Notes: a model not told the origin generated them from the letters alone. 17,098 nt of DNA from Candidatus Omnitrophota bacterium (GCA_023247595.1 JAHFGF010000006.1:1-17098); one strand, 5' to 3'. Shown: positions 6,186 to 14,590, counted from the first letter of the stretch. Made by a program: numbers and translations.

Positions 6186-7550
6186 ATGAGTGTCAATCCT
6201 GCCGAACATATTGAAAGATTCCGTCATCTGGATTTTAATGAGGAATTCTCCTCAGCCTTTGAATTAATCGAAAATACCCGTACCAATGTTTTTGTCACCG
6301 GCCGTGCTGGTACTGGGAAATCAACCCTCCTTCAATATTTCCGTCACCGCACTCAGAAAAAAATTGCTGTCCTGGCGCCCACCGGTGTCGCGGCAATCAA
6401 TGTGAAAGGGCAGACCATTCATTCGTTTTTTATGTTCCGTCCCGATATTACGCCGGATACGGTGGATGAAATTTATGTCATCAAGAAAAAACGCGAACTG
6501 TACGCGAAGTTAGAGACTTTGGTTATTGATGAGATATCCATGGTGCGCGCGGATCTTTTGGACTGCATCGACATGTTCCTGCGCCTGCACGGGCCGAAAC
6601 CTTCGCTGCCTTTCGGCGGGGTGCAGATGGTTTTCTTTGGCGATTTATATCAACTGCCGCCGGTTGTCCGTTTTGATGAACAGACTATTTTTAAAACCGT
6701 ATACAAAACTTCGTATTTTTTCGGCGCCAAAGTTTTTGAACTTTTTGAATTTCAGGTGCTGGAACTCAAGGAGATTTACCGTCAGAAAGATGAGCGGTTT
6801 ATCAAAATTCTTAACGCTATTCGGCACAATAATTTGACGGCTGACGATTTGAAAATTTTAAACGCCCGGTTTCAAAGGGGAGTGGATGATTACAAGCAGG
6901 ATGATTTCTTTGTTTCTCTGACAACAACCAATGACCTGGCGGAAAAAATTAACAGTCAAAAGCTGTCGCAATTGCCGGGCGAGGTTTATAAATATACCGG
7001 AACTATATCAGGGGAATTTGAAAAGAAAAATCTGCCTACCCAGCAGCTACTTGAATTAAAAATTGGCGCCCAAGTGATGATGCTCACCAACGACCCTGAA
7101 AAGCGCTGGGTCAATGGAACCATTGGTAAAGTCATTGAGATTTTTCCCGATCCCGATGGAAAAGATATTGTGATGGTGAAGCTGGCCAACGGTTTGGATG
7201 TGGATATCAATAGTTTCACGTGGGAGATTTTTCAATTTTATTATGACGAAGACATTGAATCGCTTTCCTCCCGGGTGGTGGGATATTTTTCGCAATTTCC
7301 CATTAAATTGGCGTGGGCCGTCACCATTCATAAAGCTCAGGGCAAGACGTTTGAAAAAGTGATTTTAGATTTGGGGCGCGGAACATTTGCCTACGGACAA
7401 TTGTATGTGGCCCTTAGCCGCTGTACGACGCTGGAGGGAATTGTTTTAAAGCAGCCCATTGAACGACGGCATGTGCTGTTGGACGCCAGCGTCAGAGATT
7501 TTTTTCAAAGCATCGCATCTCAAACAAAAACCGTGACCTTAAAGGATTAG
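6186..7550 (+). CDS. PIF1/RecD2-like SF1 DNA helicase
   Basis: ATP-dependent helicase of superfamily 1B, predicted to unwind DNA 5'-to-3'. Walker A GRAGTGKST is at residues 39-47, motif Ia LAPTGVAAINVKGQTIHSF at 63-81 and Walker B VIDEISMV at 113-120. GDLYQLPPV (motif III) is at 152-160, a MMLTND-NGTIGKV segment at 297-314, the SH3-flanked LAWAVTIHKAQGKTF (motif V) at 374-388, and YVALSRC (motif VI) at 406-412. The HSFF motif and the overall architecture match bacterial PIF1-like proteins. At 454 residues it is a core helicase without the large extra C-terminal domains some homologues carry. It ends 4 bases before the next start, implying co-transcription. The start has no clear Shine-Dalgarno sequence. 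Confidence 0.9.
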   Translation: MSVNPAEHIERFRHLDFNEEFSSAFELIENTRTNVFVTGRAGTGKSTLLQYFRHRTQKKIAVLAPTGVAAINVKGQTIHSFFMFRPDITPDTVDEIYVIKKKRELYAKLETLVIDEISMVRADLLDCIDMFLRLHGPKPSLPFGGVQMVFFGDLYQLPPVVRFDEQTIFKTVYKTSYFFGAKVFELFEFQVLELKEIYRQKDERFIKILNAIRHNNLTADDLKILNARFQRGVDDYKQDDFFVSLTTTNDLAEKINSQKLSQLPGEVYKYTGTISGEFEKKNLPTQQLLELKIGAQVMMLTNDPEKRWVNGTIGKVIEIFPDPDGKDIVMVKLANGLDVDINSFTWEIFQFYYDEDIESLSSRVVGYFSQFPIKLAWAVTIHKAQGKTFEKVILDLGRGTFAYGQLYVALSRCTTLEGIVLKQPIERRHVLLDASVRDFFQSIASQTKTVTLKD

Positions 7551-7554
7551 CCGC

Positions 7555-9741
7555 ATGGGGACGATTGTTTTGGGTTTGATTACGTTTTTGGCGGCTTTTC
7601 TATTGTTTGAAATTGAATTTATCATTGCCAAGGTTTTTCTTCCCGGTTACGGCGGCAGTTATTTGGTGTGGGGGGCGTGCGTTGTTTTTTTTCAAGCGGT
7701 GCTGTTGTTGGGATATTGGTTTGCGCACCATTTTATCGGCGTGCTGGGTTGGGCGCGGTATCGCTATCTGCATTTGGGCTTATTATTTTTTCCGCTTTTG
7801 TTTTTCCCGGGACGGGAATTAAACGCGGTTTTTGTTAATGCTTCCTTGCCTCTTGTCATTGACGTGTTTTTGCGTTTGGCCTACACCATTGGCCCGGTTT
7901 TTTTTGTGTTATCGACGATGAGTATTGCAACCCAGATGTGGCTGTCGCGTTCGCATCTGGCGGAACGGTTGAATCCGTATCATTTATACGCGGTATCGAA
8001 TATCGGATCTTTTGCCGCGCTTTTTAGTTATCCTTTTTGTATTGAACTTTTTTTGGACCTATCCCAGCAATTGACGCTTTGGAGATTTTTGTATTGTGTT
8101 CTTATGGTTGTCAACATCGCTGCTTTTTTCTGGGTGCCGGTTGAGAAAGATACGGCGGCGGTAAGCCCTTCAAAGACGATTGAACGCTCCCGTCTGGCGC
8201 GCTGGGTGCTTTTAGGCGCGGGCGGTTCGATGATTTTTCTTTCCGTCAATAACCTCATCACCTATGAGCTGCCGCCGGTGCCGTTGTTTTGGGTTTTTCC
8301 TTTAAGCATTTATCTGTTGTCGTTTGTTTTAAATTTTAAGAAAAATCCCTGGTGCCCGCAGTGGATGATCACACGAATTTCTTCGGTCATCGGCCTGTCC
8401 GCGCTTTATTATTTCTTCATCCAGAAATATGACCTGCCTCCGCTCATCGAATTTTCCATCCTGCTCGGCGTTTTATTTTGCCTGTGCATGTTTTGTCAGA
8501 ACCAATTGATTCGTTCCAAACCCGAGAACGATGGAGATTTGACGCGGTTTTATTTTTTCATATCGCTCGGAAGTTTTTTAGGAGGGGTCATTACGACATG
8601 GATTATTCCGCTCATTTCTGTTTCTATGGTGGAATATCTTTGCGCGCTCGTGACAATTTCCTTATCGCTGTTTTATGATCGTTCAAAACCGTTGTTTTCC
8701 TCCCGGGCCTTGCGGATTATTTTGTATTTGAATCTGCTTTGTTATGTGTGGAGCGCTTATTTTGTTTCTTTCAATCTTTTGGCCGTCGCGGCGCTTTTTT
8801 TCTTAACATGGAAAACATACCGTTATTTAAACGGATTCCGTTACGGGATTATAGTCAGCCTTTTGATATTGCTGATTTCAACGCCGGTCCAGGAAAAGAT
8901 GTGGGACCTCAAGGCAACGGACCATACCTGGAAAGTCCGCAATTATTACGGCATTCATGAAGTTGTCGATTCCGATGATGTCCGGTGGCTTTATCATGGG
9001 CGGACTCTTCACGGCGGACAGTTCCTTTCCGCCGCTGATCATCTAAAACCGATCACGTATTACGGCCCGCAGTCAGGGATTTGGGATGTGATGTTAAATA
9101 GCGGGCTGCGTTATTCCCAGGTCGCCTTAGTCGGGCTTGGCACAGGGTCGATTGCGTCCTATTTTAAAGAAGGCCAAGCTTTGGATATTTTTGAATTGGA
9201 TCCGGAGGTCAATAAAATTGCCCACGAAAAGTTTACGTTTTTAAAAAATAGCCGGGCGTCCCAACGTATTTTTATCGGAGACGCGCGGTTATCTTTAAAG
9301 TCGGTGAACGATAGGGCCTATGATTTGATGGTTATCGACGCCTTTGGAGGCGATGCCATTCCGGTTCATTTGCTGACACAGGAAGTATTTAAGGAATACC
9401 AAACGCATCTAAATCCAAAGGGCGTTATTTTGGTTCATGTGTCCAACCGTTATGTGGATTTGGTTCCGGTCATGGCCAGAGTGGCGCGAAGTGTGGGCGC
9501 GCATATCAGTTTTAAAAGATGCAAAAGTCTGGGTTTTTACTCCGCGAGTTCTTATTGGATCTATTTTACCTGGGATGAAGAAATGTTTCAGGAGATTTCT
9601 CGTCATGAGAATTGGTTGACGATTGACAGTAAATTTTCTCAAGGGCGGCCTTGGACTGATTCGTATTCAAGTATTTTGCCGTTTATGAGGCTGGATTATT
9701 TGATGACGAGTTTAAAAAGCTTTAACTTTTTTTCGTGGTGA
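7555..9741 (+). CDS. Membrane protein with spermidine-synthase-like C-terminal domain
   Basis: Fused polytopic membrane/Rossmann-fold protein of 728 residues. Residues 1-440 hold about a dozen or more hydrophobic helices, including PGYGGSYLVWGACVVFFQ (30-47), YHLYAVSNIGSF (142-153) and PPVPLFWVFPLSIYLLSF (240-257), which are typical of the fused MFS/spermidine-synthase family. Residues about 445-720 form a soluble methyltransferase-like fold: HGRTLHGGQF (481-490), GLGTGSIA (527-534), ELDPEV (547-552), GDARLSL (575-581), VIDAFGGDAIP (593-603) and WTDSYSSILP near the end. The G-G-G-D of true spermidine synthases is GLGTG, and the second catalytic aspartate of the D-x-x-D signature is replaced (IDAFGGD). 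Polyamine synthesis is therefore not assured. AAGGA at about 7541-7545 lies eight bases before the ATG. Confidence 0.85.
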   Translation: MGTIVLGLITFLAAFLLFEIEFIIAKVFLPGYGGSYLVWGACVVFFQAVLLLGYWFAHHFIGVLGWARYRYLHLGLLFFPLLFFPGRELNAVFVNASLPLVIDVFLRLAYTIGPVFFVLSTMSIATQMWLSRSHLAERLNPYHLYAVSNIGSFAALFSYPFCIELFLDLSQQLTLWRFLYCVLMVVNIAAFFWVPVEKDTAAVSPSKTIERSRLARWVLLGAGGSMIFLSVNNLITYELPPVPLFWVFPLSIYLLSFVLNFKKNPWCPQWMITRISSVIGLSALYYFFIQKYDLPPLIEFSILLGVLFCLCMFCQNQLIRSKPENDGDLTRFYFFISLGSFLGGVITTWIIPLISVSMVEYLCALVTISLSLFYDRSKPLFSSRALRIILYLNLLCYVWSAYFVSFNLLAVAALFFLTWKTYRYLNGFRYGIIVSLLILLISTPVQEKMWDLKATDHTWKVRNYYGIHEVVDSDDVRWLYHGRTLHGGQFLSAADHLKPITYYGPQSGIWDVMLNSGLRYSQVALVGLGTGSIASYFKEGQALDIFELDPEVNKIAHEKFTFLKNSRASQRIFIGDARLSLKSVNDRAYDLMVIDAFGGDAIPVHLLTQEVFKEYQTHLNPKGVILVHVSNRYVDLVPVMARVARSVGAHISFKRCKSLGFYSASSYWIYFTWDEEMFQEISRHENWLTIDSKFSQGRPWTDSYSSILPFMRLDYLMTSLKSFNFFSW

Positions 9742-9747
9742 TGAAAA

Positions 9748-9776
9748 GTTTTTTAGAGTTTTGTCTGTGCTATAAT
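9748..9776 (+). promoter_or_regulatory. Extended -10 promoter before mscS
   Basis: A perfect TATAAT at 9771-9776 is preceded by TGC at 9768-9770, a strong extended -10. The -35 position (around 9748-9753, GTTTTT) is poor, which extended -10 promoters tolerate. It lies 63 bases upstream of the MscS start and opens the run of genes ending at the terminator at 14591. Confidence 0.6.
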
Positions 9777-9839
9777 CGGTGGATTTTAAGTGGTTGGACA
9801 CAAAGAAAATAAAGGCGCAATAAGCAAAGGAGTATTGAG

Positions 9840-10775
9840 ATGAGGGAATTTTTTAAGCGTCAATTGTTTTCAAGAGCTGCTTCACTGGGATTATTTTTGA
9901 CCGTTTTTCTGGAACATCATGAGGCCGGCGCTGTTGAAGCGTCAGCTCAAACTGCTGCTTCAAGTGTGTCTAAAATTCTCGATTGGGTGATGGAATCCTG
10001 TGTTAAATACAGTTTTCAGGTGTTGGGCGGCCTGGTTCTGTTGGCAATTGGTTGGTTCATCGGCAATTTTTTGGCCCGCATCACGCGGGATATGCTCAAA
10101 AAGAAAAATGTCGACGTCACCGTCACCAAATTCATCGCCGGCGCGGTCAAACTTTTGGTGATGATCTTTGCCGCGATTGCGGCCTTGAGCAAATTCGGCA
10201 TTGAAATCGCGCCCATTATCGCGGGTTTGTCGGTGGTTGGTTTTGGTACCAGCTTTGCCCTGCAGGGACCGCTGTCCAATTATGCCGCAGGCATTATGTT
10301 GGTTTTTACCAAACCGTTTAAAGTCGGCGATATTATAGAAGTCGTGAATGTGCACGGGGAAGTTGAAGACATGACGCTTTCCAGAACCATATTAATTACC
10401 GTTGACGGCGATAAAATTATTGTCCCGAATAAACATATTATCGGCGAGATTATTCATAATTCTTCAACGTTAAAACGGGTTGATATTAATGTCGGTGTCA
10501 GTTATGCGACTGATGTGGAGAATGCAATCAGGGTTATCAAAGCAGTGGTGGATAGTGATTCCCGTGTGATTACCAGCCGCGGCGCCAAGGTTGGTGTTTT
10601 GGATTTTGGGGATTCCAGCGTTAATATTTTTATCCGCCTTTGGTGTAAACAGCAGGATTATTACGAAGTGAAGTTTGCCATCAATAAGAATATTTTGGCA
10701 ACCCTTCAAAAGAATAAGATTGAAATTCCGTTTCCGCAGCGTGACGTGCGGATTGTGGAGCATAAGGTTGTCTAA
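9840..10775 (+). CDS. mscS: MscS-family small-conductance mechanosensitive channel
   Basis: Inner-membrane channel that opens under membrane tension to release solutes on hypo-osmotic shock. The 311-residue length is near that of E. coli MscS. Residues 1-32 look like a signal peptide or extra helix (basic start, hydrophobic 14-24, AGA at 29-31). Transmembrane helices follow at about 57-79, 97-117 and the pore-lining 121-155 (APIIAGLSVVGFGTSFALQG then NYAAGIMLVFTKPFKVGD). The beta domain VPNKHIIGEIIHN is at 195-207 and the C-terminal alpha/beta domain ends with EIPFPQRDVRI. AAAGGAG at 9826-9832 supports the start. It is separated by only three bases from the next gene. Confidence 0.93.
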   Translation: MREFFKRQLFSRAASLGLFLTVFLEHHEAGAVEASAQTAASSVSKILDWVMESCVKYSFQVLGGLVLLAIGWFIGNFLARITRDMLKKKNVDVTVTKFIAGAVKLLVMIFAAIAALSKFGIEIAPIIAGLSVVGFGTSFALQGPLSNYAAGIMLVFTKPFKVGDIIEVVNVHGEVEDMTLSRTILITVDGDKIIVPNKHIIGEIIHNSSTLKRVDINVGVSYATDVENAIRVIKAVVDSDSRVITSRGAKVGVLDFGDSSVNIFIRLWCKQQDYYEVKFAINKNILATLQKNKIEIPFPQRDVRIVEHKVV

Positions 10776-10778
10776 GTT

Positions 10779-12749
10779 ATGAACAATCATTTCGAAACCA
10801 AGGAAGCAAAGAAATTCCAAAATGATCCTCTAGCCATGAGAGTTTATACCTCACGGTTATTGGGTCGTGAACCGGATTTGGTTCTTCACGGCGGCGGCAA
10901 CACGTCGGTCAAGACTCGTGTCAAAAATATCTTCGGTGAATGGGAAGATATTCTTTATATCAAAGGTAGCGGATGGGATTTAGCCACGATTGATGCCCCT
11001 GGTTTTGCTCCGGTTAAAATGGATGTGCTTTTAAAAATGGCACAGATGCCGTCTTTAAGCGACAGTGCCATGGTCAAAGGCCAGCGGGCCGCCATGCTAG
11101 ACCCGAACGCCCCGACCCCTTCGGTCGAGGCGATTTTGCACGCGGTTATTCCTTTCCAATTTGTGGACCACACGCATGCCGATGCGATTGTGACGATTAC
11201 CAATACACCCGACGGTGAAAAGCGGATTAAAGAGGTGTTCGGTAAAAGAGTTTTGTATGTGCCTTATGTGATGCCTGGTTTTGTCTTGGCTCGCAAAGTT
11301 TTTGAAATGACGCAGGGGATTGATTGGAATGCCATTGAAGGAATTTTGTTGATGAACCACGGGCTTTTTACGTTTCATGACAACGCACAGAAAAGTTATT
11401 CCCAAATGATCCGTTTAGTGACACAGGCCGAACAATATCTTACCCGCCACGCGTCGATTAAACGTCTTTCCTCGATAAAAAAAGAAGTGGATTTAAAATC
11501 TCTGGCGGCTTTGCGTCGAGAAATTTCATTGGCCAAAGGCAGCGCGATGATGGCCAGATGTTTGCGGGATAGCGAGCATATCCAGTTTGCCGGATTAAAG
11601 AATGTCAAAGCCATTGCCGCGCGGGGACCGATGACGCCGGATCATATCATCCGAACCAAGCAATCGGCGCTGGTTATCGGTAAAGATTTCAAACACGATG
11701 TGAAAAAGTATGTGGCGCGTTATGAAAGCTATTTTAAAAAACACGCGCGGTCTCATCACAAACGTTTAGATCCTGCGCCGCGTTGGGCGGTGTGGCCGGG
11801 ATGCGGTGTTATCAGTTTTGGCCCGACGGTCAAAGATATTGAGATTGCATCAGACATCATTAACCACACGATCCGCGCGATTCAAACGGCTGAACGATTA
11901 GGCGGTTGGAAGGCGCTTGGTGAGCGAGATCTTTTTGATATGGAATACTGGGAGCTGGAACAGGCGAAATTAAAATCAACCGCGCGTGCTGCTGAGTTTC
12001 AGGGAAAAATTGTTTTGGTAACAGGCGCTGCCAGCGGAATCGGACGGGCCTGCGTGAATGCTTTTTGCGAAAAGGGAGCGGCTGTTGCGGCGCTTGATCA
12101 AGATCCCAAAGTATTAGAATTATTTAAGTGTAAGACGATTTTGCCTTTGCACTGTGATCTGACAAAACCCGACCAGATTAAGCGGTCGCTTGAAAAGGTT
12201 GTTCTTCATTTTGGCGGTTTGGACATTCTGGTCAGTAATGCCGGTATTTTCCCGCCGAGCTGTGAAATAGCAGGGATGGCCAAAGACATCTGGGAGAAAA
12301 GTCTGGCGGTTAATTTAAGCAGTCACCAAAATTTACTTGCCGCGTGTTTTGATTATTTGGCCCTGGGCATTGACCCCGCGGTTGTGATTGTCGGATCCAA
12401 GAATGTTCCAGCGCCGGGGCCAGGGGCATCGGCTTATTCCGTGGCCAAGGCCGGATTAACTCAGCTCGCCAGAATTGCTGCTCTGGAATGGGCGGCCAAG
12501 GGGATTCGCGTGAATGTGGTTCATCCGAATCAGGTGTTTGATACGGCGCTGTGGACTGCGGATGTTTTAAACAAACGAGCCAAAGCCTATGGCCTTTCCG
12601 TGGACGCCTATAAGAGGAATAACCTTTTAAAAACAAGTATTGAAAGCGCGGATGTCGCGCGTTTAATTGCGGTCATGGCGGGTCCGGCTTTTTCCAAAAC
12701 TACCGGTGCTCAGGTTCCCATCGACGGCGGTAATGAGAGGGTTATCTAA
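10779..12749 (+). CDS. Bifunctional class II aldolase / short-chain dehydrogenase
   Basis: A 656-residue fusion related to RhaD-type rhamnulose-phosphate aldolase/alcohol dehydrogenases. The N-terminal class II aldolase domain (about 15-225) has GGGNTSVK (38-45) and the probable catalytic E117 in PSVEAIL. It also has zinc ligands H131 and H133 in VDHTHAD and H194 in MNHG. The C-terminal Rossmann short-chain dehydrogenase begins near 407. It has TGAASGIG at 415-422, D440 after beta-2 suggesting NAD preference, NAG at 487-489, S540, and the catalytic pair Y553/K557 in YSVAK. EYWELEQAKL (389-398) lies in the linker typical of the fused family. The predicted role is cleaving a sugar phosphate and oxidising the aldehyde product. 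The substrate is unknown, and no rhamnose or fucose kinase is in view. Confidence 0.9.
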   Translation: MNNHFETKEAKKFQNDPLAMRVYTSRLLGREPDLVLHGGGNTSVKTRVKNIFGEWEDILYIKGSGWDLATIDAPGFAPVKMDVLLKMAQMPSLSDSAMVKGQRAAMLDPNAPTPSVEAILHAVIPFQFVDHTHADAIVTITNTPDGEKRIKEVFGKRVLYVPYVMPGFVLARKVFEMTQGIDWNAIEGILLMNHGLFTFHDNAQKSYSQMIRLVTQAEQYLTRHASIKRLSSIKKEVDLKSLAALRREISLAKGSAMMARCLRDSEHIQFAGLKNVKAIAARGPMTPDHIIRTKQSALVIGKDFKHDVKKYVARYESYFKKHARSHHKRLDPAPRWAVWPGCGVISFGPTVKDIEIASDIINHTIRAIQTAERLGGWKALGERDLFDMEYWELEQAKLKSTARAAEFQGKIVLVTGAASGIGRACVNAFCEKGAAVAALDQDPKVLELFKCKTILPLHCDLTKPDQIKRSLEKVVLHFGGLDILVSNAGIFPPSCEIAGMAKDIWEKSLAVNLSSHQNLLAACFDYLALGIDPAVVIVGSKNVPAPGPGASAYSVAKAGLTQLARIAALEWAAKGIRVNVVHPNQVFDTALWTADVLNKRAKAYGLSVDAYKRNNLLKTSIESADVARLIAVMAGPAFSKTTGAQVPIDGGNERVI

Positions 12750-12783
12750 CAGTCGTAAGGATTTTTTAATTTAGGAGTACACC

Positions 12784-13128
12784 ATGAAAAAATGCCCATA
12801 TTGCGCGGAAGAGATTCAGGAAGATGCCATCAAGTGCAAACATTGCGGCGAATTTCTAGACGGAAGGCCGAGGGTTTCCGCGGTTCAGAGAGATGCCGAC
12901 ACCGCTGGGCTGCCCTGGTATTTTAAAACTTCAACCGTTATCTTGGCTGTTTGCACCGTCGGACCGTTTGCTCTTCCATTAATCATATTTCATCCCAAAT
13001 ACAGCATGACCAAAAAGATTGTCGTTTCCGTAATTGTGTTAGTGGTCTCTTATTATTTGGGTGTCGTCACGGCGAAGGCTTTTCAATCGATTATGGATTA
13101 CTATAAAACTGTCCTCGGGCCGATTTAG
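12784..13128 (+). CDS. Small zinc-ribbon membrane protein
   Basis: A 114-residue protein of unknown function. An N-terminal zinc ribbon uses C4/C7 (CPYC) and C18/C21 (CKHC), in the common [21 protein letters not shown] form. Two hydrophobic segments follow at about 50-69 and 79-97, so the ribbon is probably tethered to the inner membrane. AGGAG at 12773-12777 supports the ATG. It lies 34 bases after the aldolase fusion and within the same transcription unit. The sequence has no catalytic motif; it may be an adaptor or sensor, but that is inference. Confidence 0.8.
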   Translation: MKKCPYCAEEIQEDAIKCKHCGEFLDGRPRVSAVQRDADTAGLPWYFKTSTVILAVCTVGPFALPLIIFHPKYSMTKKIVVSVIVLVVSYYLGVVTAKAFQSIMDYYKTVLGPI

Positions 13129-13184
13129 TTGGATGTTATCAATCCGTCAAAAATTTAATGCCAAATAACGAAAGATAAAGACAT

Positions 13185-14102
13185 ATGATTGCTATTTCAT
13201 TGCCGTGGACCAAAGAAGATAACGCGGATGTTTCAAAGATGCTCCAGTCCGTCAAGGATATGGGCCTGGATGCCATTGAATTCGGATATACCCTGACGCA
13301 TGAACAGGTGGAGGCGATGATCCCGTTGATGCAGCGCATGGGAATACGCAGCGCCAGTGTTCATAATTTTTCACCAATTCCCAACGACCGCCCGTCGCCC
13401 CGGCATGTTTCTAATTATTACCGCTTGACGGCGGTGGATGAACCTGAACGGTTAAGCGCGGTTGTTTGGACCAACCATTCGGTGGATACGGCGGCACGGA
13501 CCGGAGCTAAAGTTGTGGTTATTCACGCGGGCATGATTGAACTCGGCGATCCCCGGTCGCCGGAGTTGTTGAATTTATACAAAGAAGGAAAAGGCGATTC
13601 ACCTGAATATCAGGAAATCCGCCGGAATCTTTTAAAAGAACGCGAGCGCATCAAAGGGCCGCATTTGGAGGCGTTAATTAAAAGTCTGAATGTTGTGATG
13701 CGCTACGCCCAAAGCAAAGGGATTCAAATCGGATTGGAAACGCGTTATTACCCGACGGAAATTCCTAATTTTCAAGAAATAGGCGAGTTTTTGGAGAGGT
13801 ATCGTTCTCAAGGCATGGGGTATTGGCATGACGTTGGGCACGCCGAGGTCAATGGCCGGTTGGGAATTACGCCGCATGAGCAGTATCTCAAAGCGTATGG
13901 CCGTGATTTAATCGGCGTGCATCTGCACGGCGTTCAAGGCCTGCGCGATCACAACGCCCCATTTTGCGGTGATTTCCATCTGGAAGCTGTCCTGCCGTAT
14001 TTTAAAAAAGATACCATCAAAGTGATCGAGTCCAGATTTGGAACATTCGACCAATTAACCGTCGCTGTTTCCAAATTGAAAGAAATTTTTTCCGCGTCTT
14101 AG
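13185..14102 (+). CDS. Sugar phosphate isomerase/epimerase-like TIM-barrel protein
   Basis: A 305-residue cytoplasmic protein of the AP-endonuclease-2/xylose-isomerase-like TIM-barrel family. Barrel strands carry likely metal-binding residues at the expected spacing: H114 in VVIHAG, E185 in GLETRY, H215-D216 and H219 in WHDVGHAEVNG, H246/H248 in GVHLHGV, and E282 near the C-terminus. The loop GLRDHNAPFCGD at 252-263 resembles the family's DHLPPG-type substrate loop. It is predicted to isomerise or epimerise a sugar or sugar phosphate using a divalent metal, with the exact substrate unknown. Its place two genes after the aldolase/dehydrogenase fusion suggests the same pathway. Only a weak purine-rich stretch precedes the ATG. 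Confidence 0.85.
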   Translation: MIAISLPWTKEDNADVSKMLQSVKDMGLDAIEFGYTLTHEQVEAMIPLMQRMGIRSASVHNFSPIPNDRPSPRHVSNYYRLTAVDEPERLSAVVWTNHSVDTAARTGAKVVVIHAGMIELGDPRSPELLNLYKEGKGDSPEYQEIRRNLLKERERIKGPHLEALIKSLNVVMRYAQSKGIQIGLETRYYPTEIPNFQEIGEFLERYRSQGMGYWHDVGHAEVNGRLGITPHEQYLKAYGRDLIGVHLHGVQGLRDHNAPFCGDFHLEAVLPYFKKDTIKVIESRFGTFDQLTVAVSKLKEIFSAS

Positions 14103-14140
14103 AATGAATGGATTGAAATGGAAATTAACAAACAATAAAC

Positions 14141-14148
14141 AGGAGGGG
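14141..14148 (+). promoter_or_regulatory. Strong ribosome binding site that fixes the start at 14152
   Basis: AGGAGGGG lies three bases before ATG 14152. It selects this start over the in-frame ATG at 14104, whose extra 16 residues would bury the signal peptide. Confidence 0.85.
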
Positions 14149-14151
14149 TTT

Positions 14152-14565
14152 ATGAAGTGCAACGTATTAACAGCAGTTGTTGTGTTGGGTTTAACCGCCA
14201 GTGTGATGGCAAATGCCGGAGAAATTCACCGTGATCACAAAGAAATTCGCCGAGATCGTCGGGAACTTCGTGATGATCGCAAGGAAGTTAGAAGCGACCG
14301 CCGGGAAATCAGGAAAGATATTAAAGAAGGCGATAAAAAGGATTTAAAGGCGGATGTCAAAGAATTAAAGAAAGATAAACGCGAACGCCGGCAGGACCGT
14401 CGTGAATTAAGAAGAGATAAACGCGAGCGCCGTCGTGATATCAAAGAACACAAAAAGCATCATTCCAAGCATGATAAGGATGATGCGTCCGAGGCAGCAG
14501 GCGACAATGCAAATGAAGACAATGATAACGTAACGCAGGATAGCGGCAATACGACGACGCCTTAA
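14152..14565 (+). CDS. Exported, extremely charged heptad-repeat protein
   Basis: A 137-residue protein of unknown function. Residues 1-22 form a clear signal peptide with cleavage after A20 or A22 (VMANAG). Residues 27-100 are almost entirely Arg, Lys, Asp and Glu in 7-residue units such as HKEIRRD, RRELRDD, RKEVRSD and RREIRKD, which suggests a long charged alpha helix. Residues 101-110 are His/Lys-rich and the tail (111-137) is Asp/Asn/Thr-rich and disordered. Strong ribosome binding and a downstream terminator suggest real, possibly high, expression. Protein runs of this kind are often annotated as hypothetical. Roles in envelope charge buffering or metal/polyanion binding are speculation. 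Confidence 0.8.
   Translation: MKCNVLTAVVVLGLTASVMANAGEIHRDHKEIRRDRRELRDDRKEVRSDRREIRKDIKEGDKKDLKADVKELKKDKRERRQDRRELRRDKRERRRDIKEHKKHHSKHDKDDASEAAGDNANEDNDNVTQDSGNTTTP
14374..14432 (+). repeat. 21/42-base internal repeat of the charged-protein gene
   Basis: The 17-base sequence GATAAACGCGARCGCCG occurs at 14374-14390 and 14416-14432, 42 bases (two 7-residue units) apart. This nucleotide identity shows that the protein heptads expanded by duplication at DNA level. More decayed 21-base copies cover most of 14238-14450. Confidence 0.7.
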
Positions 14566-14590
14566 GTATTACACTGGTTAGAATTCCCTT

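Noticed and set aside
10016..10355. Long minus-strand open frames opposite mscS
   Set aside because: They are antisense shadows of a clearly conserved channel gene, with no start signals.
10779..12749. Frameshift or assembly fusion of two genes
   Set aside because: The frame is continuous, the linker motif EYWELEQ is typical of the natural fused family, and both domains are complete.
14104..14151. ATG 14104 as the start of the charged protein
   Set aside because: AGGAGGGG directly before ATG 14152 and a proper signal peptide there decide against the longer form.
14235..14453. Ser/Arg/Leu-rich open frame on the minus strand opposite the charged protein
   Set aside because: It is a mirror of the Arg/Glu repeat codons with no ribosome site, promoter or family resemblance.
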